In this document: positions 17,801-26,510 of the stretch, in pieces
Layout of the letters: the number at the start of each line of letters is the position of its first letter
Position numbering within the stretch: position 1 is the first letter of the stretch
From: Pedobacter sp. HDW13
GTDB taxonomy: Bacteria; Bacteroidota; Bacteroidia; Sphingobacteriales; Sphingobacteriaceae
Length of the DNA: 64,000 nt
NCBI RefSeq assembly: GCF_011303555.1
Contig: NZ_CP049868.1
Location: forward strand, 1,984,001 to 2,048,000
Direction: 5' to 3'
The notes under the pieces: model-generated
Seen by the model: the letters and a program-made list of their open reading frames with translations, nothing else
The model's database searches: none
Told to the model about the DNA's origin: nothing
Position numbers and translations under genes: made by a program

Positions 17801-18437
17801 AAAAAAATGGATTATGCTGCTTTTCAAAACCTATGCTGGTTGCCGGTCCGTGGCCGGGGTAAACTTTGGTTTCATCAGGTAAGACAAATAGTTTATCGGT
17901 AATGTTTTGAATTAATTGCTGATGGTTACCGCCCGGTAAATCGGTTCGGCCAATACTGCCATAAAAAAGCACATCACCACCTATTAAAATATGGTCTGAC
18001 GCACTATAAAAGCATAAATGGGCAGGCGAATGGCCTGGTGCGAAAATTAAACTTAGTGTACTGTTTCCAAAACTGATTGTTCCGGTTTCGGGCAGAAACG
18101 TATCAGGCTCTGGCGAAAGCTCGTAATGGCTAAAGCCCATTTGCGGCGCATAGCCGGGTACGGCCTGTAATATTGGCAATTCGCCTATGTTAAACTGCGG
18201 CCTTAAACCATAGGTATCGAACACAAATTTATTACCAAAAACATGGTCTAAATGGCAATGCGTGTTGAGCAACAAAACAGGTTTAAGGTTATTTTCTTTA
18301 ATAAATGAAACCAGTTCGTTCTGCTCGTAGCCTTCGTACATTCCCGGATCGATAATTACACATTCTCCGCTCTCATCATATAAAACGTACGTATTTTCAC
18401 TATACGCATTAAAAGTTAATGTTTTTACTGTAATCAT
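17799..18437 (-). CDS. MBL-fold metal-dependent hydrolase (glyoxalase II-like)
   Basis: A metallo-beta-lactamase-fold hydrolase of about 212 residues. The metal motif THCHLDHVFG is complete, with further ligands in FAPGHSPAHLCF, GGDVLFYGSIGRTDLPGG and YPGHGPAT. This order is typical of hydroxyacylglutathione-hydrolase-like enzymes of Bacteroidota, which may act on other thioesters. The open frame extends to 18482, but ATG 18437 (MITVKTLTFNAYSENTY) is the family start. It follows gldD by seven bases and is probably cotranscribed with it. Confidence 0.88.
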   Translation of the reverse strand: MITVKTLTFNAYSENTYVLYDESGECVIIDPGMYEGYEQNELVSFIKENNLKPVLLLNTHCHLDHVFGNKFVFDTYGLRPQFNIGELPILQAVPGYAPQMGFSHYELSPEPDTFLPETGTISFGNSTLSLIFAPGHSPAHLCFYSASDHILIGGDVLFYGSIGRTDLPGGNHQQLIQNITDKLFVLPDETKVYPGHGPATSIGFEKQHNPFF

Positions 18438-18444
18438 ATTGTTG

Positions 18445-19032
18445 TTAGTTTTTCCATCTAAAGGTGGAAATAAGTTTATCAATATCTTTTTTAATGAAAT
18501 TGATTACGGGCGCAATCGAGTCGTACTGCGGACGTTCGTTGAAATATAATGCCCCTCTGAAATAATGTTTTGCACTATCGGTTAAAAAAAACTGAACCGA
18601 TGAGGCGGTATTTCCTTCAATGGCATAATAAATTCCATATACCTTATGATCGGGATAGTTGATGAGCTTCTGGTCTATTGCACTTGCTTTGATGGTGTGT
18701 TTAAAGGCGAGCTCACGGGTATATTCTAAAAGCCTGTCGTATTCTGGTTTTCCGGCTACTCCATGATAGGTGAGGTGAATGTATCCGTTAAATTGAGGAA
18801 AATGCAAATTATACCAAAAAGGCTGCGCATCTCTCCCGGTGTAGGCTTCAATTTTAGCATAAACCGGGTAGTCAAAGGTAAATGGTGCATCTGATGCAAA
18901 TTTTTGATATGCCCTTGCAGGATAATAAATTCGAAAATAACTTTTAGGTTTCGGACTATAATCTTGATTTTGGCAGGCTGTTATGCATAAAAGCAGTGCA
19001 AAGGGTAAAAAAATCAGCAGTTTTAGTTTCAT
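18445..19032 (-). CDS. gldD: Gliding motility lipoprotein GldD
   Basis: A 195-residue outer-envelope lipoprotein. It has a lipobox ending LCITAC (C20), then the GldD pattern YSPKPKSYFRIYYP, FNGYIHLTYHG and LAFKHTIKASAIDQK. GldD is required for gliding in Flavobacterium and is widespread in Bacteroidota, including species not known to glide, so presence alone does not prove gliding here. The order aroE, gldD, MBL hydrolase on one strand suggests a small operon. Confidence 0.9.
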   Translation of the reverse strand: MKLKLLIFLPFALLLCITACQNQDYSPKPKSYFRIYYPARAYQKFASDAPFTFDYPVYAKIEAYTGRDAQPFWYNLHFPQFNGYIHLTYHGVAGKPEYDRLLEYTRELAFKHTIKASAIDQKLINYPDHKVYGIYYAIEGNTASSVQFFLTDSAKHYFRGALYFNERPQYDSIAPVINFIKKDIDKLISTFRWKN

Positions 19033-19078
19033 TCCTCAGAAGATTGCTTAATGGTTAACAGCATAAAGATAAACCAAA

Positions 19079-19822
19079 TTATTTATTCCAGATGGCCCAG
19101 GCTTTTTCTGCCTGCTGATGCAACATTTCCAGTCCGTTTTTAACTTTTGCCCCACCGGCCGCAGCCTTAATCAGAAATGCCGTTTCTAGCGGATTGTAAA
19201 CCAGATCGTAAGCCAAATGCTTAGACCCCAACAAACTGTAATCGATATCAGGAAAGGTATCTACATTTGGCGACATGCCCAACGGCGTTGTGTTGATTAA
19301 TAATTTATGTGAAGTTAAAATTTCAGGTGTGATATCCGAATATAAAATGGCCCCTTCAACTGCTTTACGCACCACTATCTGATATTCGATATTTAACTTT
19401 TCTAAAACATACTTTACAGCCTTAGCTGCGCCTCCATCACCAAAAACCAGTGCTTTGGTATGCTGAGGTTCTAATAAAGGTGTTAACGACGCTTCAAAAC
19501 CATAAGCATCGGTGTTATAACCCTTTAAATAGTTTTTCCCTTCAAAACTTTTAATGGAAATACAGTTAACCGCACCAATTTTATCGGCAGCTTCCTCTAC
19601 CTCGTTTAAATAGCAAAGAACATTTACCTTATGCGGGATAGTTACATTTAAGCCACAAAGTGCAGGATTTTCACTTAATAAATCAGGTAGCGATTTGATA
19701 TCTTCGATAGGAAAAAGCTCATATTGATGATCGGCAACCCCCTCATTTAAAAACTTTTCGGTAAAATATTTTTTAGAGAAAGAGTGAGAGAGTGGATATC
19801 CGATTAAGCCGTAAGTTTTCAT
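19079..19822 (-). CDS. aroE: Shikimate dehydrogenase
   Basis: Reduces 3-dehydroshikimate to shikimate with NADPH in aromatic amino acid synthesis. Starting at ATG 19822 it has 247 residues. Motifs are GLIGYPLSHSFSKKYF (substrate Ser), LNVTIPHK (catalytic Lys), GYNTDAYGFE (catalytic Asp) and the Rossmann FGDGGAAKAVKYVL. The C-terminus NGLEMLHQQAEKAW is standard. The frame extends upstream to 19861, but that part falls in a repeat hairpin, so the inner start is preferred. Confidence 0.94.
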   Translation of the reverse strand: MKTYGLIGYPLSHSFSKKYFTEKFLNEGVADHQYELFPIEDIKSLPDLLSENPALCGLNVTIPHKVNVLCYLNEVEEAADKIGAVNCISIKSFEGKNYLKGYNTDAYGFEASLTPLLEPQHTKALVFGDGGAAKAVKYVLEKLNIEYQIVVRKAVEGAILYSDITPEILTSHKLLINTTPLGMSPNVDTFPDIDYSLLGSKHLAYDLVYNPLETAFLIKAAAGGAKVKNGLEMLHQQAEKAWAIWNK

Positions 19823-19837
19823 AAGCACATATACATT

Positions 19838-19885
19838 CATTGCGAGACAGTACTTCCCCAAGAGGGTAAGCAGTGCCTCGCAATG
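19838..19885. repeat. Intergenic hairpin CATTGCGAG/CTCGCAATG
   Basis: Nine-base perfect arms CATTGCGAG (19838-19846) and CTCGCAATG (19877-19885) between aroE and comA. The text resembles a dispersed repeat unit; a related CATTGCGGCGAACAAAGCAA occurs near 42573. Confidence 0.55.
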
Positions 19886-19898
19886 CAGAAATTTTATA

Positions 19899-20666
19899 TT
19901 ATTTACCTAAGTTTAAGAAATGATCAAAAGTATCCCCCCTTAATCCCAAACGAATGGTTTCCAACGGAATAACTTCGGCTGGCGCAATATTACCCAGGTT
20001 TACGTTTGCTCCAATGAGTTTAATAAACCAAACCTGTTGCTCTTTTTGGGGCGCTTCCCAGATAATGGTTTCTTCGGGTATCTGTGTCAGGATTTCATCA
20101 ACTAATCCTTCGCGTACCTCGCCGCTTCCGCGGTAAATACCTACATTACCACCTTCGCGTGCTTCGGCAATAACTTTCCATGAGCCAGCTTCGATTTCTG
20201 CCTGCATCAATTTAATCCACTTGTATGGGGCAAATATTTTGGCAGCATCTTTACTACCCACTTCCGAAATTACGGTTACCTGTTTGGCCAGTTCGCTAAT
20301 ATAAGCGCACTTTTTATCGTGCTCAATTTCAATAGAACCATCCGAAACCTCGGCATACTCCATTCCGTACTGATCGAGCACACGCTGGTAATCTGAAAAC
20401 TGATTACGAATAATGAATGCTTCAAATAGTGTTCCGCCAAAATAGGTCGGAATACCTGCACTTTTATATAAAGCTAACTTTTCTTTAAGGTTTGGTGTTA
20501 CATGTGAGGTAGCCCAACCCAATTTTACGATATCTGTATGTACGCCTGCAACGTCAATAAAATCTTCAACCTGGCGCAGGCTTAATCCCTTATCCATAAC
20601 CATTGTTAAGCCTTTTTGGCGTGGTTTAGCTGGACGTTCGGGAACGTTTAATAATGGATAATTCAT
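19899..20666 (-). CDS. comA: Phosphosulfolactate synthase (ComA-like)
   Basis: ComA joins sulfite and phosphoenolpyruvate into phosphosulfolactate, known as the first step of coenzyme M synthesis in methanogens. The 255-residue protein covers the family end to end: GLTMVMDKGLSLRQVEDFID, then DIVKLGWATSHV, YFGGTLFEAF, EVSDGSIEI, EVGSKDAAK and LRGDTFDHFLNLGK. Bacteroidota do not make coenzyme M. A role in sulfolactate or cysteate supply for sulfonolipids is a plausible inference, not shown by the neighbours (aroE and a TPR gene). Confidence 0.88.
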   Translation of the reverse strand: MNYPLLNVPERPAKPRQKGLTMVMDKGLSLRQVEDFIDVAGVHTDIVKLGWATSHVTPNLKEKLALYKSAGIPTYFGGTLFEAFIIRNQFSDYQRVLDQYGMEYAEVSDGSIEIEHDKKCAYISELAKQVTVISEVGSKDAAKIFAPYKWIKLMQAEIEAGSWKVIAEAREGGNVGIYRGSGEVREGLVDEILTQIPEETIIWEAPQKEQQVWFIKLIGANVNLGNIAPAEVIPLETIRLGLRGDTFDHFLNLGK

Positions 20667-20726
20667 ATGCCTACAAAAGTGAAAAAAATTTTGAGATTTA
20701 TTTGTTAAATTTTTCTCACAAGGTCG

Positions 20727-22129
20727 TTACCTAATATATCTGTTTATTACGTTCAAAATGGCACTATTATCTTGTAATTGTGGCAAATATTCGAATAAAA
20801 TATAGTGTTTTTCAGGGTCAGTTGTTAAAGCCGTTTCTAAATAACCTAATGCATCGGTATAACTACCCAGCGCAAAAAGATAGGCCACCATGCGGTAGTA
20901 CAACTCTGCTGCTTCGGGTTATTTTTAATGGCCTCGGCCATGGTTTCCGATGCTTCCAGCAATTTACCCTGCTCGTACAATACGGTACTAAAATCTAACC
21001 AGGCCTCAATATCAAGGGGATTAAACTCTAAAACTTTCTCATAAGCTTCGATCGATTCATCAATCTGATTCAATTTGTAATAGGCATCGGCCAATGCAAA
21101 CCAGAAATCGGCATTTTCGGCTTCTAAATCGATTGCTTTTTTATAAAAATGAAGCGATTCGAAATAACGTTCTTCAAAATTAAGTGTAACACCAATCCCA
21201 AACCAGGCATCTGCCATTTTAGGATCCATTTTCACCGATTTTTTGTAATAAGAACGGGCTTCGTCCATTTTCTCGAGCTTTTCGTAACATTCGCCAATGG
21301 CACAATAAGTATCGGCATTGGGCGGTTCGTACTCAAAAGTCTGTTTGTAAACCTCAATAGCTTCTGTATACTTATCTAACTGAACCAGTGCATTGCCTTT
21401 GTTAAAGTAAGCCGAACTGAAATCTTCTTTAATCAGAATGGCATAATCGTAAGCATCAATAGCCTTTTCAAAAAGATTAAGCTTGTGAAAACTATTACCC
21501 AGGTTGTACCATGCCGCATAAGAATACGGGTCGGTATCGATATATTGCTGGTAAAACTTAATGCTTTCTTCCTGCTTATCCAATACATCATAACAGAAAG
21601 CCAGCTCGTATAATCCATCCTGGTTTTCCATGTTTTGCTCTAAGCTGAGCTTGATGTAGGTAATGGCATTTTCGTAATCAGACATGCTCTGGTAAACGTA
21701 AGCCATTTGCAGTAAAATTTCGTCGGTACTTTCGGCAAGGCCCAAAGCTTTTTCGTAATTTTCTAAAGCTTCGTCAAAGCGCTCGGTATTCTGAAAAATA
21801 TTGCCACGGAGCAAATAAATATCCGGTTCTGATGGTTCCAGTAGTTCGGCTTTTTGCAAAGCGATAAAAGCCTGTTCGTGGTTGTTGGTTAAAATGTACA
21901 GATGAGCCTGCTTGATTAAAAAAACAGTTGCGTAAGGGTGTTGACTAATTGCAAAATCAACTACCTGCAAAGCTTTGACCGGATCATTTTTCTCAATGTA
22001 GAAATCTACAATGTATTCAAAAGCGCCTGCATCGAAAAAATATTGGTCCTGATTGCGGAGCATTTCTTCGTAACGTTCTACTGAGCGTTGTGCGTCTTCG
22101 TTGGATTCAAAAAAGAATTCTTCTTCCAT
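20727..22129 (-). pseudogene. Tetratricopeptide repeat protein, frameshifted near C-terminus
   Basis: A cytoplasmic scaffold-like protein with about ten TPR units through its length. Examples are AWYNLGNSFHKLNLFEKAIDAYDYA and its neighbours. The main frame ends early at 20846 with an out-of-family tail after NNPKQ. In the next frame, from about 20912, the expected continuation reads AELYYRMVAYLFALGSYTDA, ending in NVINRYIR with a stop at 20727. One missing base near 20906-20912 restores a protein of about 467 residues. The partner is unknown. The conserved tail past the break suggests either a very recent deletion or a sequence error. Confidence 0.85.
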
Positions 22130-22378
22130 ATATTATACTATTAAAGAACCGTGCCAATTAGCATAAAAACACATTATAATTTTACTACTTTTAATTATCC
22201 GTTTTTAAAATAATTATTAACATCACCTATTTAAAATGATGTAAATAGCTGAATATAAAGCTTATTAACTGTGATTAAGATGTGTGGATAATCAATAGAT
22301 TTTTGCAACATCGCGGTTCCTTTTCCCTTCTTTCACAAAAATACTATAAATTTATGACACAAACGTAATGAAGAAGTC

Positions 22379-22834
22379 ATGAAAGGATCAGTCATTTTTG
22401 CCCTGTTTTGGATCTGCTTTGGCCTACAGGCCTTTGCTCAAAAGGATGAAGAAAGCGCCATTAAAAAAGCGGTAAATAATCTTTTTACTGGCATGAAAAC
22501 CAACGACAGCACCCTAACACGTAGTGCTTTTGCTACTGATGCAGTAATGCAAACCATTGTTAATAAGGATGGGAAAGTGAATGTACGGACCGAGTCGGTT
22601 AACAATTTTATCAAGTTAATTGGCACTCCGCATGAGGATCAGTATGATGAACGGATTGTATTTACCAAAATATTAATTGACGGCCCCCTTGCTTCGGTTT
22701 GGACGGATTACAAATTTTATCTGGGCGATAAATTCAGCCACTGTGGCGTAAATTCCTTTCAGTTGGTAAAGGGCGATAAAGGCTGGCAGATTGTTTATAT
22801 TATTGATACAAGAAGGAAGGATGCCTGCAATTAG
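22379..22834 (+). CDS. Secreted SnoaL/NTF2-like protein
   Basis: A 151-residue protein with a signal peptide (GSVIFALFWICFGLQAFAQ) and an NTF2-like cone fold. AIKKAVNNLFTGMKTNDSTLTRSAFATDA is the helix plus first strand of putative lumazine-binding or SnoaL-like domains, and GVNSFQLVKGDKGWQIVYIIDTRR is the usual terminal hairpin. Catalytic residues cannot be named, so it may bind a small ligand or act as an adapter. It ends at a shared bidirectional terminator. Confidence 0.75.
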   Translation: MKGSVIFALFWICFGLQAFAQKDEESAIKKAVNNLFTGMKTNDSTLTRSAFATDAVMQTIVNKDGKVNVRTESVNNFIKLIGTPHEDQYDERIVFTKILIDGPLASVWTDYKFYLGDKFSHCGVNSFQLVKGDKGWQIVYIIDTRRKDACN

Positions 22835-22860
22835 GATAACGGCTTTGAAGTAAGTGAAAA

Positions 22861-22890
22861 AAGGCTGGTCATGTTTTTCATGCCAGCCTT
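22861..22890. terminator. Bidirectional terminator
   Basis: AAGGCTGGTCATG and CATGCCAGCCTT form a long stem around a T5 loop, flanked by A and T runs. It lies between the convergent SnoaL-like and M1 aminopeptidase genes and can serve both. Confidence 0.85.
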
Positions 22891-22911
22891 CTTTGTTTTT
22901 CAACCTGCTCG

Positions 22912-25422
22912 TTATTCTTTACCTAAATCTGCTGCACCTTTTTTAAACAATTCAGCCTGCTTGTTTAGGTTTTCTTTAGCTGCACCCGTAGCTGCAGCAG
23001 CCTGTTTTTGTTTAGCCTGCACAGTTGCAGTATAAGCGCCTGCCAATTGTTTGTTTAAATAAGCCTGCAGTTTCAATCTTTCAATAACATCGCTAATATT
23101 CTTGATTCCCTTTTCGGTAACCTCAGGGTTAGTATTTGCCCTTAAATATTGAAAATACTGGCCAATGGTGGCGAAAATTTTACTTCTGTCGCCAGTAGCC
23201 ATAATGTTTTCGTAAAAGGCCTGGTGCTCATCTCTTGGATCGCTGATGTATAATGTTGCAACCGAACCGGCAATATGGTCTTTAGTATCTGCATCTAAAG
23301 CCGCTAAAGCGGTACTACCTTCTTGCGGTGCCAGTTTAGCTAAACCACCAAGTCCGGCAGCAATTACCTTGTACGAACGGTCTTTTAAACTTTCGTTCAT
23401 TAAAGCTTTATAGGTTTGGTCGCCAGTTTCGGCAAGTTTACTTATCGCTGCCGATCTTACTTCGGTATCTTTATCACTTTTGGCCAATTGTAGCAGAACT
23501 GGTAAGGCCGCAGCTTTTATCTGGGCATCTTCCAAATTCAGCCCATCAATGCTCAAAGCACGTAAATCAGCCGATTTATCTTTTAAACCTGTTAACAATA
23601 CCTGCTGCCCGCTGTTGGCTTTGCTTTGCATAATAAACTGCAAGGCCTCAATCCGGTTGGCATAACTGGGTGCATTTTTATACTGGAAGTAGTAATTTTC
23701 GGCGGTTTTATTGTCGTTGGTTTCGCCTACCACAATTTTATCTACGTCGAAATCGATCAAATCGGGTTTGGTACTTACATCGAAGCTAAAGTTCTGTTCA
23801 CGGCTGTTAATCAGGATTTCCTTTCTGATTTTTTGTTCACCGGCATAAATATCGATTTTAACAGGCAGGGTAAATGTCTGCACGCTGGCATCTTGCGTTT
23901 GTTTAACTTTAATGATTGCTTTACCATTTTCGTAACCATAATCGATGCTTAAAACCGGGTGACCTCCATTGTAATACCACTGGTTAAAATAGGGGCTCCA
24001 GTCTTTACCGGTTACCTCTTCCATAGCCAGGCGTAACTGGTGCGTTTCGCCATTTTTAAAAGCATTGCTAGTTAAATAACGGTTAAGTGATTTATAAAAA
24101 GCGGCATCGCCCATCTGGTTTTTCAACGCATAAAGAATAATCGATCCTTTGGCATAGCTGATGTTATCGAACATATCTTCCTTATCGTTATAATAAAAGC
24201 GGGCCAACACCGGGCTTTCGCCTTTTTTAGTCGAACCAAGGTAAGATTGCAGTTTTTCATAACGCGATTTATCTTCAGCATCCTGACCGGCATCGTGGCC
24301 ATGCCAGATTACTTCGCCAAAAGTGGCAAAAGATTCGTTCATGGTTAAATTAGACCATGATTCGGCAGTTACATAATCGCCAAACCACTGGTGAAAAAGC
24401 TCGTGTGCAATGGTACCTTCTTCATTTCCATCTAACAGCTCGCGATCAGTTTTTTGCACATGCTCGCCATGTAAAGTAGCAGTGGTGTTCTCCATTGCTC
24501 CCGAAACGTAATCGCGGCCCACTACCTGCGAGTATTTGTTCCATGGATAATCTACCCCAAGCAAATTGCTGTAAAACTGAATCATATCAGGTGTTTTACC
24601 AAAAATCTGCTTCGCGTATGGTGCGTATTTAGGCTCCAGGTAATAGCTCACCTCCTTACCTTTATAGGCATCTTTAGTGATTTTAAACTCTCCTACGGCC
24701 ATCATAAACAGGTAAGGTGAGTGTGGCAAATCCATTTTCCAGGTATCAGTTCTTGTACCATCGGTATTGGGTTTCTGGCTTACGAGTTTACCGTTTGACA
24801 GGGTGGTGTATTTCGATTTTACTGTCATCGAAATTTCCTGTGTAGTTTTCTGGTCGGGTTTATCGATAGTTGGAAACCAGGCCGATGAAGATTCTGTTTC
24901 ACCCTGCGTCCAGATTTGCGTTGGCTTATTTTTATCGGCACCATCCGGATTGATAAAGTACAAGCCTTTGGCATCGGTAATTGCCGCGCTCCCCTTCACT
25001 TTCAACTCATCGGGTTTGGCTGTATAAGCAATGTATACAGTATATTTCTCTGTGTTGGTATACTTTTTATTTAAGTTGATATACAGCTTATTATCATTGT
25101 AAGTGTATTTAAGTGGTGTATTGCCTTTTGGCCCAACCAGCGCAATACTTTTAATATCCATCCCTTGCGCATCAAGCGTTAGCGAGTCTGTAGCGTAAAA
25201 ATGAGGCTTTAAAGTAAGCCATGCTTTACCGTGCAGGTAGCGTTTTGCATAATCGAAAGAAACATCGAGTTTGGTATGTACCAGGTCATTAACTTTGGTT
25301 GCGGTTACTCGGTAAACATTAAGGTTATTAGATTTTTCAGCAGTTTGTTCCTGTGCGAAAAGAGGATTGGCCATAAAAGCAGCAGCCAATATTACCCCAC
25401 AGGCAATAAAATTTTTATTCAT
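22912..25422 (-). CDS. M1 family zinc aminopeptidase, exported
   Basis: An 836-residue aminopeptidase N-like enzyme with a signal peptide (FIACGVILAAAFMANPLFAQ), probably periplasmic. The exopeptidase motif GAMEN and the zinc motif HELFHQW (H340, E341, H344) with the downstream Glu in TMNESFATF are intact. The C-terminal 250 residues contain HEAT-like helical repeats (for example LLTGLKDKSADLRALSIDGL) and end in an alanine/lysine-rich helix. It removes N-terminal amino acids from peptides. It is a single gene closed by a shared terminator. Confidence 0.93.
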   Translation of the reverse strand: MNKNFIACGVILAAAFMANPLFAQEQTAEKSNNLNVYRVTATKVNDLVHTKLDVSFDYAKRYLHGKAWLTLKPHFYATDSLTLDAQGMDIKSIALVGPKGNTPLKYTYNDNKLYINLNKKYTNTEKYTVYIAYTAKPDELKVKGSAAITDAKGLYFINPDGADKNKPTQIWTQGETESSSAWFPTIDKPDQKTTQEISMTVKSKYTTLSNGKLVSQKPNTDGTRTDTWKMDLPHSPYLFMMAVGEFKITKDAYKGKEVSYYLEPKYAPYAKQIFGKTPDMIQFYSNLLGVDYPWNKYSQVVGRDYVSGAMENTTATLHGEHVQKTDRELLDGNEEGTIAHELFHQWFGDYVTAESWSNLTMNESFATFGEVIWHGHDAGQDAEDKSRYEKLQSYLGSTKKGESPVLARFYYNDKEDMFDNISYAKGSIILYALKNQMGDAAFYKSLNRYLTSNAFKNGETHQLRLAMEEVTGKDWSPYFNQWYYNGGHPVLSIDYGYENGKAIIKVKQTQDASVQTFTLPVKIDIYAGEQKIRKEILINSREQNFSFDVSTKPDLIDFDVDKIVVGETNDNKTAENYYFQYKNAPSYANRIEALQFIMQSKANSGQQVLLTGLKDKSADLRALSIDGLNLEDAQIKAAALPVLLQLAKSDKDTEVRSAAISKLAETGDQTYKALMNESLKDRSYKVIAAGLGGLAKLAPQEGSTALAALDADTKDHIAGSVATLYISDPRDEHQAFYENIMATGDRSKIFATIGQYFQYLRANTNPEVTEKGIKNISDVIERLKLQAYLNKQLAGAYTATVQAKQKQAAAATGAAKENLNKQAELFKKGAADLGKE

Positions 25423-25514
25423 TTCTTAAGATTTAATAAGTCAGTAATCTTTGAGGCAAGGTATTAAGAATTGTGGTAATTAAATATTAAAATTTTTGTT
25501 AGTAATATTTAAAA

Positions 25515-26393
25515 CTAATTGGTTGCAACAGGTTTTAAAATATAGCCTTTAGCCGCCAGTCCTTTTATCAGGCCTTCATCACTTACCAAGTGACCTGCAC
25601 CAACGACAATAAACAGCGATTCTTTTTCCATCAAAGCAGGCAGTTGATCTAACCAGCGTCGATTCCGATTTTTGAGCATCTCAGTCATAAACGCTCGATT
25701 TTCTTCATCTTGGATTTTAAAGAGATCAGTTAGTTTATCAATATCCTGAGCAAGGTAATAATCCTTAAGTTCCTTTGCCCTAAGTTTGCTTTTATCCGAT
25801 TCTCTGATCGATTTTAACAAGGCCTTTTTTTGCTTCTGCAAATCGTCATCAAATAATAAAGCGCCCTGGTATTCGGCGGTTTCTAAACCATAAAGGGATT
25901 TTGCATTACTTTTGGCATACTTCTGAAAGCTGTCATCTATTCCATCGGCCACTTCCTTTATTTCGGGATTGTCGAGTAGCATAACCATGACGCTAACCAG
26001 GGCAGGTTTGAAGGTATTGAGCAATTTTAGATCAATATCTGGATTCTTAGCTTTAATATAATCGTTTACTTCTTTGTACTCCTCTGGCGTAAATAAACTA
26101 TCGAGTTTATTGTTTTTCATCATTAAAAATGGCGCCATTCTTCCCTGTATAGTGCTATCCATTACGATCTCGCCTACCACACCATCAACCGTTTTTAGTT
26201 TCTCCTGCAAAACCCGCATGGTATCGGCAAACTTTCTGCTTGTAAAATGATGGGTACCAAATAAATATGACGGTTTCTTTAATCCATTGCCAGAAATTTC
26301 CCACAGCAGCGTGTTGGTTGCTTTTTTGGTTTGTGCTTTAAGGCTAAGCCCAAAGCCCAGGAAAGCAATGAGTAATAATTTAATGTTTTTCAT
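25515..26393 (-). CDS. TraB/GumN family protein, exported
   Basis: A 292-residue protein with signal peptide (LLLIAFLGFGLSLKAQ). The TraB/GumN pattern is clear: LLWEISGNGLKKPSYLFGTHH near the N-terminus and FIVVGAGHLVSDEGLIKGLAAKGY near the C-terminus. The two GxxH motifs (GTHH and GAGH) are thought to form a metal-dependent peptidase-like site in this family. The physiological substrate is unknown. It sits alone between the M1 peptidase and the divergent ALDH gene. Confidence 0.88.
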   Translation of the reverse strand: MKNIKLLLIAFLGFGLSLKAQTKKATNTLLWEISGNGLKKPSYLFGTHHFTSRKFADTMRVLQEKLKTVDGVVGEIVMDSTIQGRMAPFLMMKNNKLDSLFTPEEYKEVNDYIKAKNPDIDLKLLNTFKPALVSVMVMLLDNPEIKEVADGIDDSFQKYAKSNAKSLYGLETAEYQGALLFDDDLQKQKKALLKSIRESDKSKLRAKELKDYYLAQDIDKLTDLFKIQDEENRAFMTEMLKNRNRRWLDQLPALMEKESLFIVVGAGHLVSDEGLIKGLAAKGYILKPVATN

Positions 26394-26510
26394 TGAGTAG
26401 TCGTTTTAGTAAATGTTAGGGCAAGATATTAAGAATTGTGATAAAGTTAAGCACCAAATGTGTGCTGCTTTCCTTTATTTTTTTGTTGTTTTGTGTAAAC
26501 CGTTAGAAAT

